Assembly: GCA_032681305.1 (NCBI GenBank) | Contig: CP136340.1 | Span: forward strand, 248,001 to 312,000 | DNA from: HIMB114 sp008638005 | GTDB lineage: Bacteria; Pseudomonadota; Alphaproteobacteria; Pelagibacterales; Pelagibacteraceae | DNA length: 64,000 bases | Direction of reading: 5' to 3' | Shown: positions 44,120-53,000 of the stretch, in pieces | How the letters are laid out: every line of letters begins with the position of its first letter | Position numbering within the stretch: the first letter of the stretch is position 1 | Notes under the pieces: generated by a model | Told to the model about the DNA's origin: nothing | The model's input: the letters and a program-made list of their open reading frames with translations, nothing else | The model's database searches: none | Program-made: the position numbers and the translations under genes

Positions 44120-45225
44120 CAAAAAGATACGCTCCTAAAACATTAATTAATTATTTAATAAAAGAGTTTTCTTTATCTTTATTTATTTTCTTTTCTATAT
44201 TTCTATCGTTAATAATTTTGTCGTCATACATTGAGGAAATATTATTTTTTAGAGAAAAACAAATTTCTGGTAATTTATTTATAAAAACTTTTATTTTATC
44301 GTTAATAAAAGCTCCAACTTTAATTATAAACATGTCTCCTTTTATTTTTTTGTTTAGTGGTATTTTTTTTTATGTGAAACTTTTAAGAAGTAATGAAATT
44401 ACTCCATTAAGTTTATCTGGTTTTTCAAAAAATTTTGTAACACTTGTGCCCACTGTATACTCTTTTTTATTGGGGATTTTTATTATTCTTTTTTTAACAC
44501 CGGTTTCTTCAAGCCTTTCACGTTATTATGAAACCGTAAAACTAAATTACTCTAAAAATGATAATCTGTTAGTAATGAGTAACACGGGTTTGTGGGTCAA
44601 AGAAAAAAAAAATAACGAAACAATAATTATTAGAGCAGATAAAATTGTTGACCAGAATTTTAAAAATCTAAAAAATATAACAATCTATAAATTTGGCAAT
44701 AATGGAGACCTTATAGAAAGAATAGATACAAAAAAAGCTGAAGTTAAAAAAAATAATTGGGTACTAAATAATGTAAAAATCTTAGACCAAAATAACATTA
44801 ATAAAGAAGAAAAAAAAATAAATTTTAAGACAAGCATTAGCTTGATTAATTTAAAAAATTTTTTTTCTAACTCAGATACTTTGTCAATATGGAATATTAA
44901 TGATGAAATAAATCAAATAAAGGAGCTTGGATACTATGGCCAAGAATTGATCATTACTTTGAATAAATATTTATCTTTACCTTTTTTATTAGCATCCATG
45001 ATTGTACTGGCTACTTTTTTTACAATAAAAGTCGGGTATCAATATAACAATTTTATCTATGCTTTTTTTGGTGTTTTGGCTGGTATTTTTATTTACTTTT
45101 TGTCTGATTTATCTATAGCGATTGGAAAAAGTGGAAAAATGCCATTAATCATATCTGTATGGGTGCCAGTTTTAGTAATTATGATTTTATCTATGTATAG
45201 TATTATAAAAGAAGAAAATGATTAA
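44116..45225 (+). CDS. lptG: LptG, LPS export ABC permease
   Basis: Partner permease of LptF, 369 residues, same six-helix plus jellyroll plan. N-terminal LINYLIKEFSLSLFIFFSIF, SPFIFLFSGIFFYVKLLRSNEI with SLSGFSKNFV, and C-terminal FFGVLAGIFIYFLSDLSIAIGKSG. The last eight bases overlap the lptD start. Confidence 0.9.
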   Translation: MTKRYAPKTLINYLIKEFSLSLFIFFSIFLSLIILSSYIEEILFFREKQISGNLFIKTFILSLIKAPTLIINMSPFIFLFSGIFFYVKLLRSNEITPLSLSGFSKNFVTLVPTVYSFLLGIFIILFLTPVSSSLSRYYETVKLNYSKNDNLLVMSNTGLWVKEKKNNETIIIRADKIVDQNFKNLKNITIYKFGNNGDLIERIDTKKAEVKKNNWVLNNVKILDQNNINKEEKKINFKTSISLINLKNFFSNSDTLSIWNINDEINQIKELGYYGQELIITLNKYLSLPFLLASMIVLATFFTIKVGYQYNNFIYAFFGVLAGIFIYFLSDLSIAIGKSGKMPLIISVWVPVLVIMILSMYSIIKEEND

Positions 45226-47545
45226 AAACAAAACTGTCTTGAAAAAAATTATTTATATTTTATTTACGATAATAATTTTTCATAATTCAAGCTTTGCAAA
45301 AGATATATACGAAATAACTGCAAAAAAAGTTACATACAATGATAGTAAAAATATTGTTATTGCAGAAGGAGATGCGCTTGCAGTTAACAGCTTAGGAAAA
45401 AAAGTATCCTCTGATAAGATGGTCTATTATAAAAATAAAAATCTTATTGAAACATTTGGATCTTCGCAATTTGAAGATGGAAAAATAATTCTCACAGCCA
45501 ATAATTTTAAATACGACATTGAAGTTAAAACCATAGAAGCTATCAAAAATGTAGTTCTAGTAGATGAGGAAAAAAATAAATATCTATTTAGTTTTTTCAA
45601 ATACCTTGAAAATGAAGAAAGAGGTTTTGGAGATAATATGAAGGCCTATTTAAATGATGGATCTTATTTAGAGTCTGAAACGGGGCAAACTAATAATAAA
45701 ACTGAAATAACAAAACTAAATCAGGCAAAATATACAACGTGCTCTAATATAGTTGATAAAAATAATAAGTTTTGTCCAACCTGGTCAATGAAAAGTAGTT
45801 CAACAACCCATAATAAAAACAAGAAAAAAATTATACATAAAAATGCATTTTTAAGAATTAAAAACATTCCAGTATTATACAGTCCTTATTTTTCTCACCC
45901 TGACCCAAGTGTAAAAAGACAAAGCGGTTTTTTACCTCCATTGATCAAGACAATTTCAGATCTTGGTAGAACTTTTAGGACGCCTTATTTTTGGGCTATC
46001 TCAGAAGATAAAGATCTAACTTTAACACCAGTTTATTATTTTGATGAAAAACATTCTTTACTAGGATCGTATAGACAGGCATTCAACAAAGGTTTTCTGA
46101 AAGTCGAAACTGGCTATTCAGAGGGCTATAAAAGACTTGAAAAAGCTGGTAGAACTAAGGGGTCAAGAAATTATTTATTTACAGATTATCAAGGAACAAA
46201 AGATAATTTTTTATTTGGTTCAAATGAGATCAATTTAAAAATACAAAGAGTTTCTCAAACTAATTTTCTAAGATCAAATAAAATTAATACTGAACTTTTT
46301 AAAGAAGATATAAGAAACTTAGAAAACACAATTCAATTAAATACTTTTGGTGGAAAAAAAAGATTATCTGTTCGAGCTGGTATTTTTGAAAATTTAGGGG
46401 TTAACAATAACTCAAAGTATACATACTATCTCCCAGATGGTATTTTTTCTTACAATGAAAACAGGTTAAAAAACTTTAATATAAATTTTAATAGCTATTT
46501 TCAAGGAAGAAAATTTTCAAAAAATCAAAAACAATTTAAAATTAGAAATCTTATATCTGCGGATAGTAAACAAATTATTAATAATCAAATTGGAACAGGG
46601 ACTACCTTAAAAACAAATTTTTTTAATAAGAATATTTATAATAGAAATGTGTCCAATCAAAAAGAAAATGATAATATCGATAATTATTTCACCGTTGCTT
46701 TAGACAATTCACTTCCGTTTGCAAAATTTTCAAAAAAAACTTATCAAACTATTATTCCAAAAATTTTTGCAAAATATACCTCGGGTACACAGTTAAATGC
46801 ACTTAATAACAATAAAATTTTAAATTATTCGGATATATTTTCAATGAATCGGACCAATAATTTAGACCTTCCAGAAACAGGATTTTCTGTAGGTCACGGT
46901 ATAGATTATGGTTTAAAAAGAAAAAAAGATGATAATTCAACTTTATTTTCAACGAATACTGGAATTGGACAAGTGCTCAGAACATCTAGAAAAGATAAAA
47001 TGCCAAATAAATCATCATTAAATAATAAAAGTTCAGATTTTGCAGGTTTTTTAAAATTTGACCTATTTGGCGATAAAAACGAATTAAAAATTAAAAACTC
47101 TGATAAAATCTCGTTCATCAATGATTTTATAGAAAATCGACTCTCTCTTAATTACGATTACAATCTTTCGAATGACTTTAATGATCTAAATAGAAATTCT
47201 TTTAATTTGTCGGGGACATATAAAAAGCTCTATTCTTCAATCACATTTGAAGAAAAGAACCAATATATAGGGAATGAAACAGCCCTCACGTATGATGCAA
47301 AAAAATTATTTCATGAAAATTATTACTTTAGGTTTAACGGAAAAAGAAATCTTCAAACGAATAGTTCCGAATATCACAATCTATCAATAAACTTTGAGAA
47401 TGATTGCTTAACCAGCGCATTAACTTTATCAAGAGAGTTTTACACTGACCGAGATATCAAACCTGCTAAAACTCTGATTTTTAGTATTATAATTAAGCCA
47501 TTTTCTGATGACTTTGCCCCCGATCTAACAAGCTTTATAAATTAA
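45218..47545 (+). CDS. lptD: LptD, LPS-assembly outer-membrane protein
   Basis: Outer-membrane beta barrel that inserts LPS in the outer leaflet. Signal peptide ends at SSFA (about 27). An OstA/LptA-like N-terminal domain follows (ITAKKVTYNDSKNIVIAEGDA), then the barrel (SPYFSHPDPSVKRQSGFLPP is a conserved barrel-entry phrase). Cysteines occur in the YTTCSNIV/KFCPTW segment and near the C-terminus (NDCLTSALTL), consistent with the disulfides needed for LptD maturation. 775 residues. Two bases separate it from surA. Confidence 0.92.
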   Translation: MIKNKTVLKKIIYILFTIIIFHNSSFAKDIYEITAKKVTYNDSKNIVIAEGDALAVNSLGKKVSSDKMVYYKNKNLIETFGSSQFEDGKIILTANNFKYDIEVKTIEAIKNVVLVDEEKNKYLFSFFKYLENEERGFGDNMKAYLNDGSYLESETGQTNNKTEITKLNQAKYTTCSNIVDKNNKFCPTWSMKSSSTTHNKNKKKIIHKNAFLRIKNIPVLYSPYFSHPDPSVKRQSGFLPPLIKTISDLGRTFRTPYFWAISEDKDLTLTPVYYFDEKHSLLGSYRQAFNKGFLKVETGYSEGYKRLEKAGRTKGSRNYLFTDYQGTKDNFLFGSNEINLKIQRVSQTNFLRSNKINTELFKEDIRNLENTIQLNTFGGKKRLSVRAGIFENLGVNNNSKYTYYLPDGIFSYNENRLKNFNINFNSYFQGRKFSKNQKQFKIRNLISADSKQIINNQIGTGTTLKTNFFNKNIYNRNVSNQKENDNIDNYFTVALDNSLPFAKFSKKTYQTIIPKIFAKYTSGTQLNALNNNKILNYSDIFSMNRTNNLDLPETGFSVGHGIDYGLKRKKDDNSTLFSTNTGIGQVLRTSRKDKMPNKSSLNNKSSDFAGFLKFDLFGDKNELKIKNSDKISFINDFIENRLSLNYDYNLSNDFNDLNRNSFNLSGTYKKLYSSITFEEKNQYIGNETALTYDAKKLFHENYYFRFNGKRNLQTNSSEYHNLSINFENDCLTSALTLSREFYTDRDIKPAKTLIFSIIIKPFSDDFAPDLTSFIN

Positions 47546-47547
47546 AA

Positions 47548-48117
47548 ATGAAAATTTTTCATTTTTTTTTACTTTTCATTATTTTATTTTCATTTGAAAG
47601 AATACAAGGCCTAGAAATAAAAGTTTTGGCTACTGTTAATAATCAGGCAATTTCAAATTATGATTTATTCATTGAAGTTAAATCGCAAGAAATATTAAAT
47701 AATAGGGCTATAAATAAATCTCAATATAGGCAAATATTACAGCAGATGATTGATGAGACAATAAGAGAAAGCGAAGTAAAAAAAAACAATATAACAGCCG
47801 ATAAAAAAGCTGTGAACGATAAAATAAATGAGATTTTATCTAAATTTTCAAATGAAATAAAATTAGATGATCAAATAAAGTCTAATATCAAATCTAAAAT
47901 TGAAAACTCTATAAAATGGGACAATTTAATATCAATAAAGTTTAGAAATAAAATTGAAATAAATACAAATGAAATTGATCAAATAATAAAGTCCAAAGTT
48001 TTAAATGAGCAGGAAAAAAACAGAATTACGATATTAGAAAAAAATAAAAAATTACAAGTATTTTCTAAAACTTATTTTAATGAAGTAAAAAGACAATATT
48101 TTATAAAAATATACTAA
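47548..48117 (+). CDS. SurA-like periplasmic chaperone lacking parvulin domains
   Basis: Periplasmic protein of 189 residues with a signal peptide (about 1-22). The N-terminal SurA chaperone domain is recognisable: KVLATVNNQAISNYDLFIEVK and QILQQMIDETIRESEVKKNNI. The end, KLQVFSKTYFNEVKRQYFIK, resembles the C-terminal helix that completes the SurA core. Both PPIase (parvulin) domains of the usual 400-430 residue SurA are missing. Context is normal: between lptD and pdxA. Since lptD is the immediate neighbour, a chaperone role for LptD and other barrels is likely. Confidence 0.82.
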   Translation: MKIFHFFLLFIILFSFERIQGLEIKVLATVNNQAISNYDLFIEVKSQEILNNRAINKSQYRQILQQMIDETIRESEVKKNNITADKKAVNDKINEILSKFSNEIKLDDQIKSNIKSKIENSIKWDNLISIKFRNKIEINTNEIDQIIKSKVLNEQEKNRITILEKNKKLQVFSKTYFNEVKRQYFIKIY

Positions 48118-48999
48118 ATGAAAAGTATATCAATATTACTTACTGACCCCGATAGTATAAATGAACTACTTTTGTTAAAATCTTATAAATATTTAAAAAA
48201 ATGTAGATTAAAAAAAATATATTTTGTAGGGGATAAAAATTTATTTAAAAAAATTTTTTATAAATACAATGATAATCAAAAATTTGAATTTATTCATATA
48301 GATTATAACAATAATTGGACTATCTACATAAAAAAAACAATCAAAATTTCAACTGAATTATTTAATAATAAAAAAATTAGCTACGTGATTAATTTGCCAC
48401 TAAATAAAAAAAAGTTTTTTAAAAATCAATATAATGGTTTTACTGAATTTTTTTCTAAGACTTTAGATAATAAGAAAGATGAGAATATGTTACTTTTTAA
48501 TAAAAATTTTAGTGTTTGTCCGCTTACAACTCACATTGAAATAAAAAAAGTCGAAAGTCAAATTAAAAAAGATAAATTAGTCAAGACAATAAAAAATATA
48601 AGTTATTTTTATAAAACAATTATAAAAAAAAAAATTAAAATTGTAGTTTTGGGGCTAAACCCACATGCAAGTAAAGATTTACCAAAAAATAACAAAGATA
48701 ATAAAGTTATTTCTAAGGTGATTGAAAGTTTAAAGGGTAAAGTTGATATAGAAGGGCCTGTATCAGCTGATACCGCTTTCTATAAAACAAATAATAAAGT
48801 TTATGTCGGAATGTATCATGACCAAGTCTTAATCCCATTTAAAATGAAAAACAAATTTGATGGCTTAAATATTACGATTGGTAAAAAAATAATAAGACTT
48901 TCTCCAGATCATGGAACGGGTAAGGAGCTAATAAAAAAATCACACTTAGTAAACAATTATAGCTTTTTATCTTGCATAAAGTTTTGTGAAAAATATTAA
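48118..48999 (+). CDS. pdxA: PdxA-like 4-hydroxythreonine-4-phosphate dehydrogenase, divergent
   Basis: PdxA oxidises 4-phosphohydroxythreonine in vitamin B6 synthesis. 293 residues against about 330 usually. The three metal-ligand histidines are kept: His139 (PLTTHIE), His183 (GLNPHAS) and His234 (MYHDQ); SPDHGTGKEL is also kept. However, the N-terminal GDPAGIG/GEPAGIG motif reads TDPDSIN, and the GHTEFF motif reads GFTEFF (Phe108). These changes near the substrate site make activity uncertain. Gene order surA-pdxA-rsmA is the standard one and the frame is intact, so it is not an obvious pseudogene. Confidence 0.82.
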   Translation: MKSISILLTDPDSINELLLLKSYKYLKKCRLKKIYFVGDKNLFKKIFYKYNDNQKFEFIHIDYNNNWTIYIKKTIKISTELFNNKKISYVINLPLNKKKFFKNQYNGFTEFFSKTLDNKKDENMLLFNKNFSVCPLTTHIEIKKVESQIKKDKLVKTIKNISYFYKTIIKKKIKIVVLGLNPHASKDLPKNNKDNKVISKVIESLKGKVDIEGPVSADTAFYKTNNKVYVGMYHDQVLIPFKMKNKFDGLNITIGKKIIRLSPDHGTGKELIKKSHLVNNYSFLSCIKFCEKY

Positions 49000-49767
49000 A
49001 TGCCTAAAAAAAAGTATGGACAAAATTTTTTAATAAACAAAGAAATTATAAAAAAAATATTAACCGATATTAAAATTAATTCTCAAAACATTTTAGAGGT
49101 AGGTCCGGGCAACTTAGCTTTGACAAAACCTATTATTGATAAAATACCTAATAGATATGTCGGAATTGAAATAGATAAAGACTTTGAAACTAAAATAAAT
49201 GATAAACAAATCCTATCTAATATTTTGTTCAATAATGCTCTTAAAATTAACGAAAGATCATTGTTTCATAACAAAAATTTTACGATAATATCAAATTTAC
49301 CTTATAACATTTCATCTCAACTATTAATAAAATGGTGCATTTTACAAAATGATCACCAGTGCATAAATGAAATGATTTTGATGTTCCAAAAAGAGCTTGG
49401 GGAAAGAATTTTGTCTGATTGCAATAGTAAAAAATATGGGTCATTAAGTGTTCTAGCTCAGGCTTTTTTCAATATAAAAAAAAAAGTTATTGTGAGCAAA
49501 GAATGTTTTAACCCTGTTCCAAAAGTAGAGTCAATTGTACTTCATTTTCATCCACTAAAAAAAAATAGAATAAAAAAAGAAAAATTTCAAATTTTACAGA
49601 AGATTACAAAAATTTTTTTTAATGAACGTAGAAAAAAAAACAAAAAAAAAATTGAAAAATTGTTTAATGAAAAAATCATTAATCATCATAACTTACAGAA
49701 ATATTTTGACCTAAGGGCTGAGAATCTTAACAAAGATTTATACTACAAATTTACTGAAATTATTTAA
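49000..49767 (+). CDS. rsmA: 16S rRNA dimethyladenosine transferase KsgA/RsmA
   Basis: Dimethylates two adjacent adenines near the 3' end of 16S rRNA. 255 residues. KKKYGQNFLINKEI at the start, SAM-binding ILEVGPGNLALTKPI, catalytic NLPYNISSQLLIKW, and VPKVESIVLHFHPL. The C-terminal domain is Lys-rich with two A9-A10 tracts in the DNA. Overlaps the convergent gmk by eight bases. Confidence 0.95.
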   Translation: MPKKKYGQNFLINKEIIKKILTDIKINSQNILEVGPGNLALTKPIIDKIPNRYVGIEIDKDFETKINDKQILSNILFNNALKINERSLFHNKNFTIISNLPYNISSQLLIKWCILQNDHQCINEMILMFQKELGERILSDCNSKKYGSLSVLAQAFFNIKKKVIVSKECFNPVPKVESIVLHFHPLKKNRIKKEKFQILQKITKIFFNERRKKNKKKIEKLFNEKIINHHNLQKYFDLRAENLNKDLYYKFTEII

Positions 49768-50368
49768 ATTTAAATTTTTTTACAAAATTACGTATAAAAT
49801 TTTTCTTCTTATTATTTAATCTGATTAAGTCTATTTTTTTTATAATCTCTTTCGAGCATTGATTAATATTTTTATTTATAAAAACCTCACTATATTCAGA
49901 CCAATGTTTCATATCATTTTGAGCATTTGATATTCTTTCTTCTGCAATTTTAATATTTTCTTGGTGTCTTTTAAAAAGTCTTTTTTTTAATTCTTTGAAA
50001 TTAGGAGGCAATAAATAGAACGAATGGCAATGATTTTTAATTTTTTTTCTAATAATTCTAGCTCCTTGCCAGTCAATATCTAATAAAATGATTTTATTTT
50101 TCTTTTTTGAAATAACTTCGCTTTTGAGCGTGCCATAATAATTATTAAAAACCTTTGCAGTTTCTAAAAATTTATTTTTTTTTTTTAATTCTAAAAATTT
50201 TTTTTTCGATATAAAAAAATAATCAGTACCATGCTTTTCACCTGGCCTAGGTTTTCTTGTAGTGCATGATACTGATAATCTTGAGTTCTTAACTTTTTTT
50301 AAAAGGTTTCTTGTGATTGTTGTTTTACCTGCGCCTGAAGGTGAAGAAATTATTATTTTTAAATCCAA
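49760..50368 (-). CDS. gmk: Guanylate kinase
   Basis: Phosphorylates GMP to GDP. 202 residues. P-loop SSPSGAGKTTI, GMP site SCTTRKPRPGEKHGTDYFF, Walker B-like ILLDIDWQGARIIRKK. The coding strand carries a run of twelve A within ELKKKNKF (50175-50186 as T). It starts 14 bases after the acpP stop, so it follows fabD-fabG-acpP in the same direction. Confidence 0.95.
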   Translation of the reverse strand: MDLKIIISSPSGAGKTTITRNLLKKVKNSRLSVSCTTRKPRPGEKHGTDYFFISKKKFLELKKKNKFLETAKVFNNYYGTLKSEVISKKKNKIILLDIDWQGARIIRKKIKNHCHSFYLLPPNFKELKKRLFKRHQENIKIAEERISNAQNDMKHWSEYSEVFINKNINQCSKEIIKKIDLIRLNNKKKNFIRNFVKKFKFK

Positions 50369-50382
50369 TGGGTCTAAAATTA

Positions 50383-50619
50383 CTATTTCGAATTGCTTTC
50401 AATAAATTTTACAGCATCACCAACGGTTAATATTTTTTCTGCTTCACTATCTGATATTTCAGATCCAAACTCTTCTTCAAAAGCCATTACAAGCTCTACT
50501 GTGTCTAAGCTATCTGCGCCTAAGTCATCAATGAAACTCGCCTCATCAGTTACTTTTGCAGCGTCAACACCCAAGTGATCAACTATAATTTTTTTTACTT
50601 TTTCTCTAACTTCGCTCAT
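50383..50619 (-). CDS. acpP: Acyl carrier protein
   Basis: Carrier of growing acyl chains. 78 residues, acidic. The phosphopantetheine serine is Ser37 in LGADSLDTVELVMAFEEEF. Order fabD-fabG-acpP is canonical. It has a strong Shine-Dalgarno, unusual for this window and in keeping with a very abundant protein. Confidence 0.97.
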   Translation of the reverse strand: MSEVREKVKKIIVDHLGVDAAKVTDEASFIDDLGADSLDTVELVMAFEEEFGSEISDSEAEKILTVGDAVKFIESNSK

Positions 50620-50624
50620 AAATT

Positions 50625-50629
50625 CTCCT
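50625..50629 (-). promoter_or_regulatory. Strong Shine-Dalgarno of acpP
   Basis: AGGAG on the minus strand, five bases before the acpP ATG (50619). Extended match AGGAGA with the preceding context. Most other genes here have no such match, so this one stands out. Confidence 0.7.
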
Positions 50630-50653
50630 AATTAGTTTTATTTTTTTATTAAA

Positions 50654-50673
50654 TGATTAATTCAACTTAATCA
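50654..50673. repeat. Inverted repeat at the fabG-acpP junction
   Basis: TGATTAA (50654-50660) and TTAATCA (50667-50673) are perfect arms of seven bases around a six-base loop. The right arm includes the fabG stop codon. On the minus-strand transcript a weak hairpin would form between fabG and acpP; it is not followed by a T-run, so it does not look like a full intrinsic terminator. AT-rich arms make chance occurrence quite possible. Confidence 0.35.
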
Positions 50674-51405
50674 AGCCATATACATCCCGCCATTAACATG
50701 TATCGTTTCACCGGTTATATAATCTGATTTATTTGATGCCAAAAATAATACCGCATTTGCAATATCCTCTCCTGAACCTAGCCTATTAATTGGTATGCTT
50801 TTCATTAGCTCATTTTTTAAATCTTCATTGAGTTTATCGGTCATATCCGTTGCTATAAAGCCAGGTGAGACACAATTTAACCTGATGTTTTTTTTAGCAT
50901 ATTCCCTAGCTAAGGATTTTGTCATTGCCACTACTCCTGCTTTAGAGGCAGTATAGTTTGCTTGTCCCGGATTACCCGTGTGCCCTACAATTGAAGTAAT
51001 ATTAACTATATTTCCACTTTTGTTTTTAATCATAGATTTAATAGAAAGCTGACAAAGCAAAAAGACGGAGTTCAGGTTTACATCAATAACTTCTTTCCAC
51101 TCATCTTCTTTCATTCTAATGGTTAAGTTATCTTTCGTTATACCGGCATTATTTATTAGAATGTCTATACCACCCAAAATATCAATAGATTTTTGAAATT
51201 TATCTAATACCTCATTATTATTTTTTAAATTAATTACTTCAGTTTTTACACCAGGGTATTTAGATTTTAATTTTTCAAGATTTTCTAAATTCGAGCCAAT
51301 CGCAAGTATCTTGGCTTTTTCATAATAAAACTTTTCTAAAATCGAAAGCCCAATTCCTCTAGATCCGCCAGTGATAATTACTTTCTTATTTTCTAAATCA
51401 CTCAT
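50671..51405 (-). CDS. fabG: 3-oxoacyl-ACP reductase
   Basis: NADPH-dependent reductase of fatty-acid elongation, SDR family. 244 residues. GGSRGIGLSI cofactor loop, NNAG motif in ILINNAGITKDN, Ser in NITSIVGHTGN, and YTASK (Tyr-x-x-x-Lys) in ANYTASKAGVVAMTKSLAREY. C-terminus GETIHVNGGMYMA is typical of FabG. Overlaps fabD by eight bases. Confidence 0.95.
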   Translation of the reverse strand: MSDLENKKVIITGGSRGIGLSILEKFYYEKAKILAIGSNLENLEKLKSKYPGVKTEVINLKNNNEVLDKFQKSIDILGGIDILINNAGITKDNLTIRMKEDEWKEVIDVNLNSVFLLCQLSIKSMIKNKSGNIVNITSIVGHTGNPGQANYTASKAGVVAMTKSLAREYAKKNIRLNCVSPGFIATDMTDKLNEDLKNELMKSIPINRLGSGEDIANAVLFLASNKSDYITGETIHVNGGMYMA

Positions 51406-52324
51406 ATTTTTTTAAATCATCCAGGTTATCTATCTTGACAGAATTGATTTGACTATCAAATCTTTTAGTCATGTTTGTTAAAGCTTTTCCAGGTCCACAT
51501 TCTATTAATTTTGTAATACCGTCTTTTATAAAAAAATTAACTATTTCTCTCCATCTAACTCTTGAAAACACACATTCAATCAAAAGATCTTGAATTTTTT
51601 CAATCTCATTTTCCGGCTTGGCGCTCACATTTGAAACAAAGGGTATTTGAGGAGAAGTCATCGAAAATTGCTTTATAAAACTTTTTAATTCATCTGCAGC
51701 AGGTTTCATCATATCGCAATGAAAAGGTGCACTTACAGGTAATTTTATACTTTTTTTATTTAATTCATTTTTTAATAATAAAACTATATTTTCTACATCG
51801 GGCTTTTCTCCACTTATTACACATTGACCAGGACAGTTATCATTTGATATTTGAACCGTTTTATATTCCTTCTGGTTAATAAATTTTTCCAATTCATTAA
51901 TCTCAATATTAAGCACTGCAGCCATAGCTCCCTTTCCAACTGCAACTGCACTTTGCATTGCTTCGCCTCTTTTTTTTAAAATTTTTGCTGAGTCAGATAA
52001 TCTTAATGAATTGGCCAAAACTAAAGCTGAATATTCTCCAAGAGAATGGCCGGCGCAATATTTAAAATCTGATATTTTTAAACCCTTTTCTTCTTCTAGT
52101 GCTTTAAATGTTGCTACACTTACAGTCATAATTGCCGGCTGTGTATTTGTAGTTAAATTTAAATCATCTTGATTTTCTCCAAAAATGATTTGGGTGAGCT
52201 TTTGACCTAAGGCTTCATCTACTTCATCAAAAACATCTTTTGATACTTTGAAATTATCGTACAAGTACTTACCCATACCCAAGTATTGTGAACCTTGGCC
52301 TGGAAAAACTATAGAATTAAGCAT
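51398..52324 (-). CDS. fabD: Malonyl-CoA:ACP transacylase
   Basis: Loads malonyl groups on ACP. 308 residues. VFPGQGSQYLGMGK at the start, active-site serine in AGHSLGEYSAL, and PVSAPFHCDMMKPA with the catalytic His. First gene of fabD-fabG-acpP-gmk; diverges from rpsF across 80 bases. Confidence 0.95.
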   Translation of the reverse strand: MLNSIVFPGQGSQYLGMGKYLYDNFKVSKDVFDEVDEALGQKLTQIIFGENQDDLNLTTNTQPAIMTVSVATFKALEEEKGLKISDFKYCAGHSLGEYSALVLANSLRLSDSAKILKKRGEAMQSAVAVGKGAMAAVLNIEINELEKFINQKEYKTVQISNDNCPGQCVISGEKPDVENIVLLLKNELNKKSIKLPVSAPFHCDMMKPAADELKSFIKQFSMTSPQIPFVSNVSAKPENEIEKIQDLLIECVFSRVRWREIVNFFIKDGITKLIECGPGKALTNMTKRFDSQINSVKIDNLDDLKKYE

Positions 52325-52344
52325 TTTTTATACAAATATATCTA

Positions 52345-52371
52345 TTGAATTAATGACCATACTCTTATAAT
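52345..52371 (+). promoter_or_regulatory. Candidate promoter of the rpsF-rpsR-rplI operon
   Basis: A perfect TATAAT lies at 52366-52371 with TTGAAT at 52345-52350, spacer 15 bases (shorter than the ideal 17). Transcription would start about 25 bases before the rpsF GTG. A second TATAAT at 52391-52396 is too close to the start codon unless the mRNA is leaderless. Motif match only. Confidence 0.4.
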
Positions 52372-52404
52372 TAACCTGCTTTTTAAACAATATAATTTAT
52401 TTTA

Positions 52405-52731
52405 GTGAATATATACGAACATACATACATTGCAGTTCCTGAAGCGAACAAAAAAGATATTGAACAAATTGAAAAAAAAATAGAAGAAATTTTAGTAAAA
52501 AACTCTGGTAAAATTCATAAAACTGAAGATTGGGGCCTTAGATCATTATCTTATCCAATAAAAAAAAATAACAAGGGATACTATAGAAATGTATATTTTG
52601 AAGGCAACAAAGATGCTGTTAAAGAAATTGAAAGCTTCGAAAAATATGAAGATAAAATTATAAAATATCTTTCAATGAAACTAAAAAATCTTCCTAAAGA
52701 AGATTCTGAATTAGCAAAAGAAAAAAATTAA
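52405..52731 (+). CDS. rpsF: 30S ribosomal protein S6
   Basis: Binds S18 in the platform of the 30S subunit. 108 residues from a GTG start (GTG AAT ATA TAC). Family pattern: YEHTYIAVPEANKKDIEQIEKK, TEDWGLRSLSYPIKKNNKGYY, ESFEKYEDKIIKYLSMKL. First gene of rpsF-rpsR-rplI, with rpsR following immediately after its stop. Confidence 0.95.
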   Translation: MNIYEHTYIAVPEANKKDIEQIEKKIEEILVKNSGKIHKTEDWGLRSLSYPIKKNNKGYYRNVYFEGNKDAVKEIESFEKYEDKIIKYLSMKLKNLPKEDSELAKEKN

Positions 52732-52998
52732 ATGAAAAGAAAAAAAACAAAAAAGAAGACTGGTTTTGGTTTATCTTCAAAAAGTAACCTATTGGCAAAA
52801 AAAAACTGTCCGTTGTCAAAAAAAAATGAAGATGAAATAAATTACAAAAACCTTAAGTTGTTAAAAAAATACATTTCAGATTCAGCAAAAATTTTACCAA
52901 CAAGAATTACAAATGTCTCTCATTCAAAACAAAAAATACTTGTGAGAGAAATCAAAAGAGCTAGAGCCTTGGCTTTACTTCCATACGTAGGAAATTAA
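52732..52998 (+). CDS. rpsR: 30S ribosomal protein S18
   Basis: Partner of S6 on the 30S subunit. 88 residues. A long Lys-rich N-terminus (KRKKTKKKTGFG) precedes the conserved core: NYKNLKLLKKYISDSAKILPTRITNVS and REIKRARALALLPYVGN. Starts directly after the rpsF stop. Confidence 0.95.
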   Translation: MKRKKTKKKTGFGLSSKSNLLAKKNCPLSKKNEDEINYKNLKLLKKYISDSAKILPTRITNVSHSKQKILVREIKRARALALLPYVGN

Positions 52999-53000
52999 AG

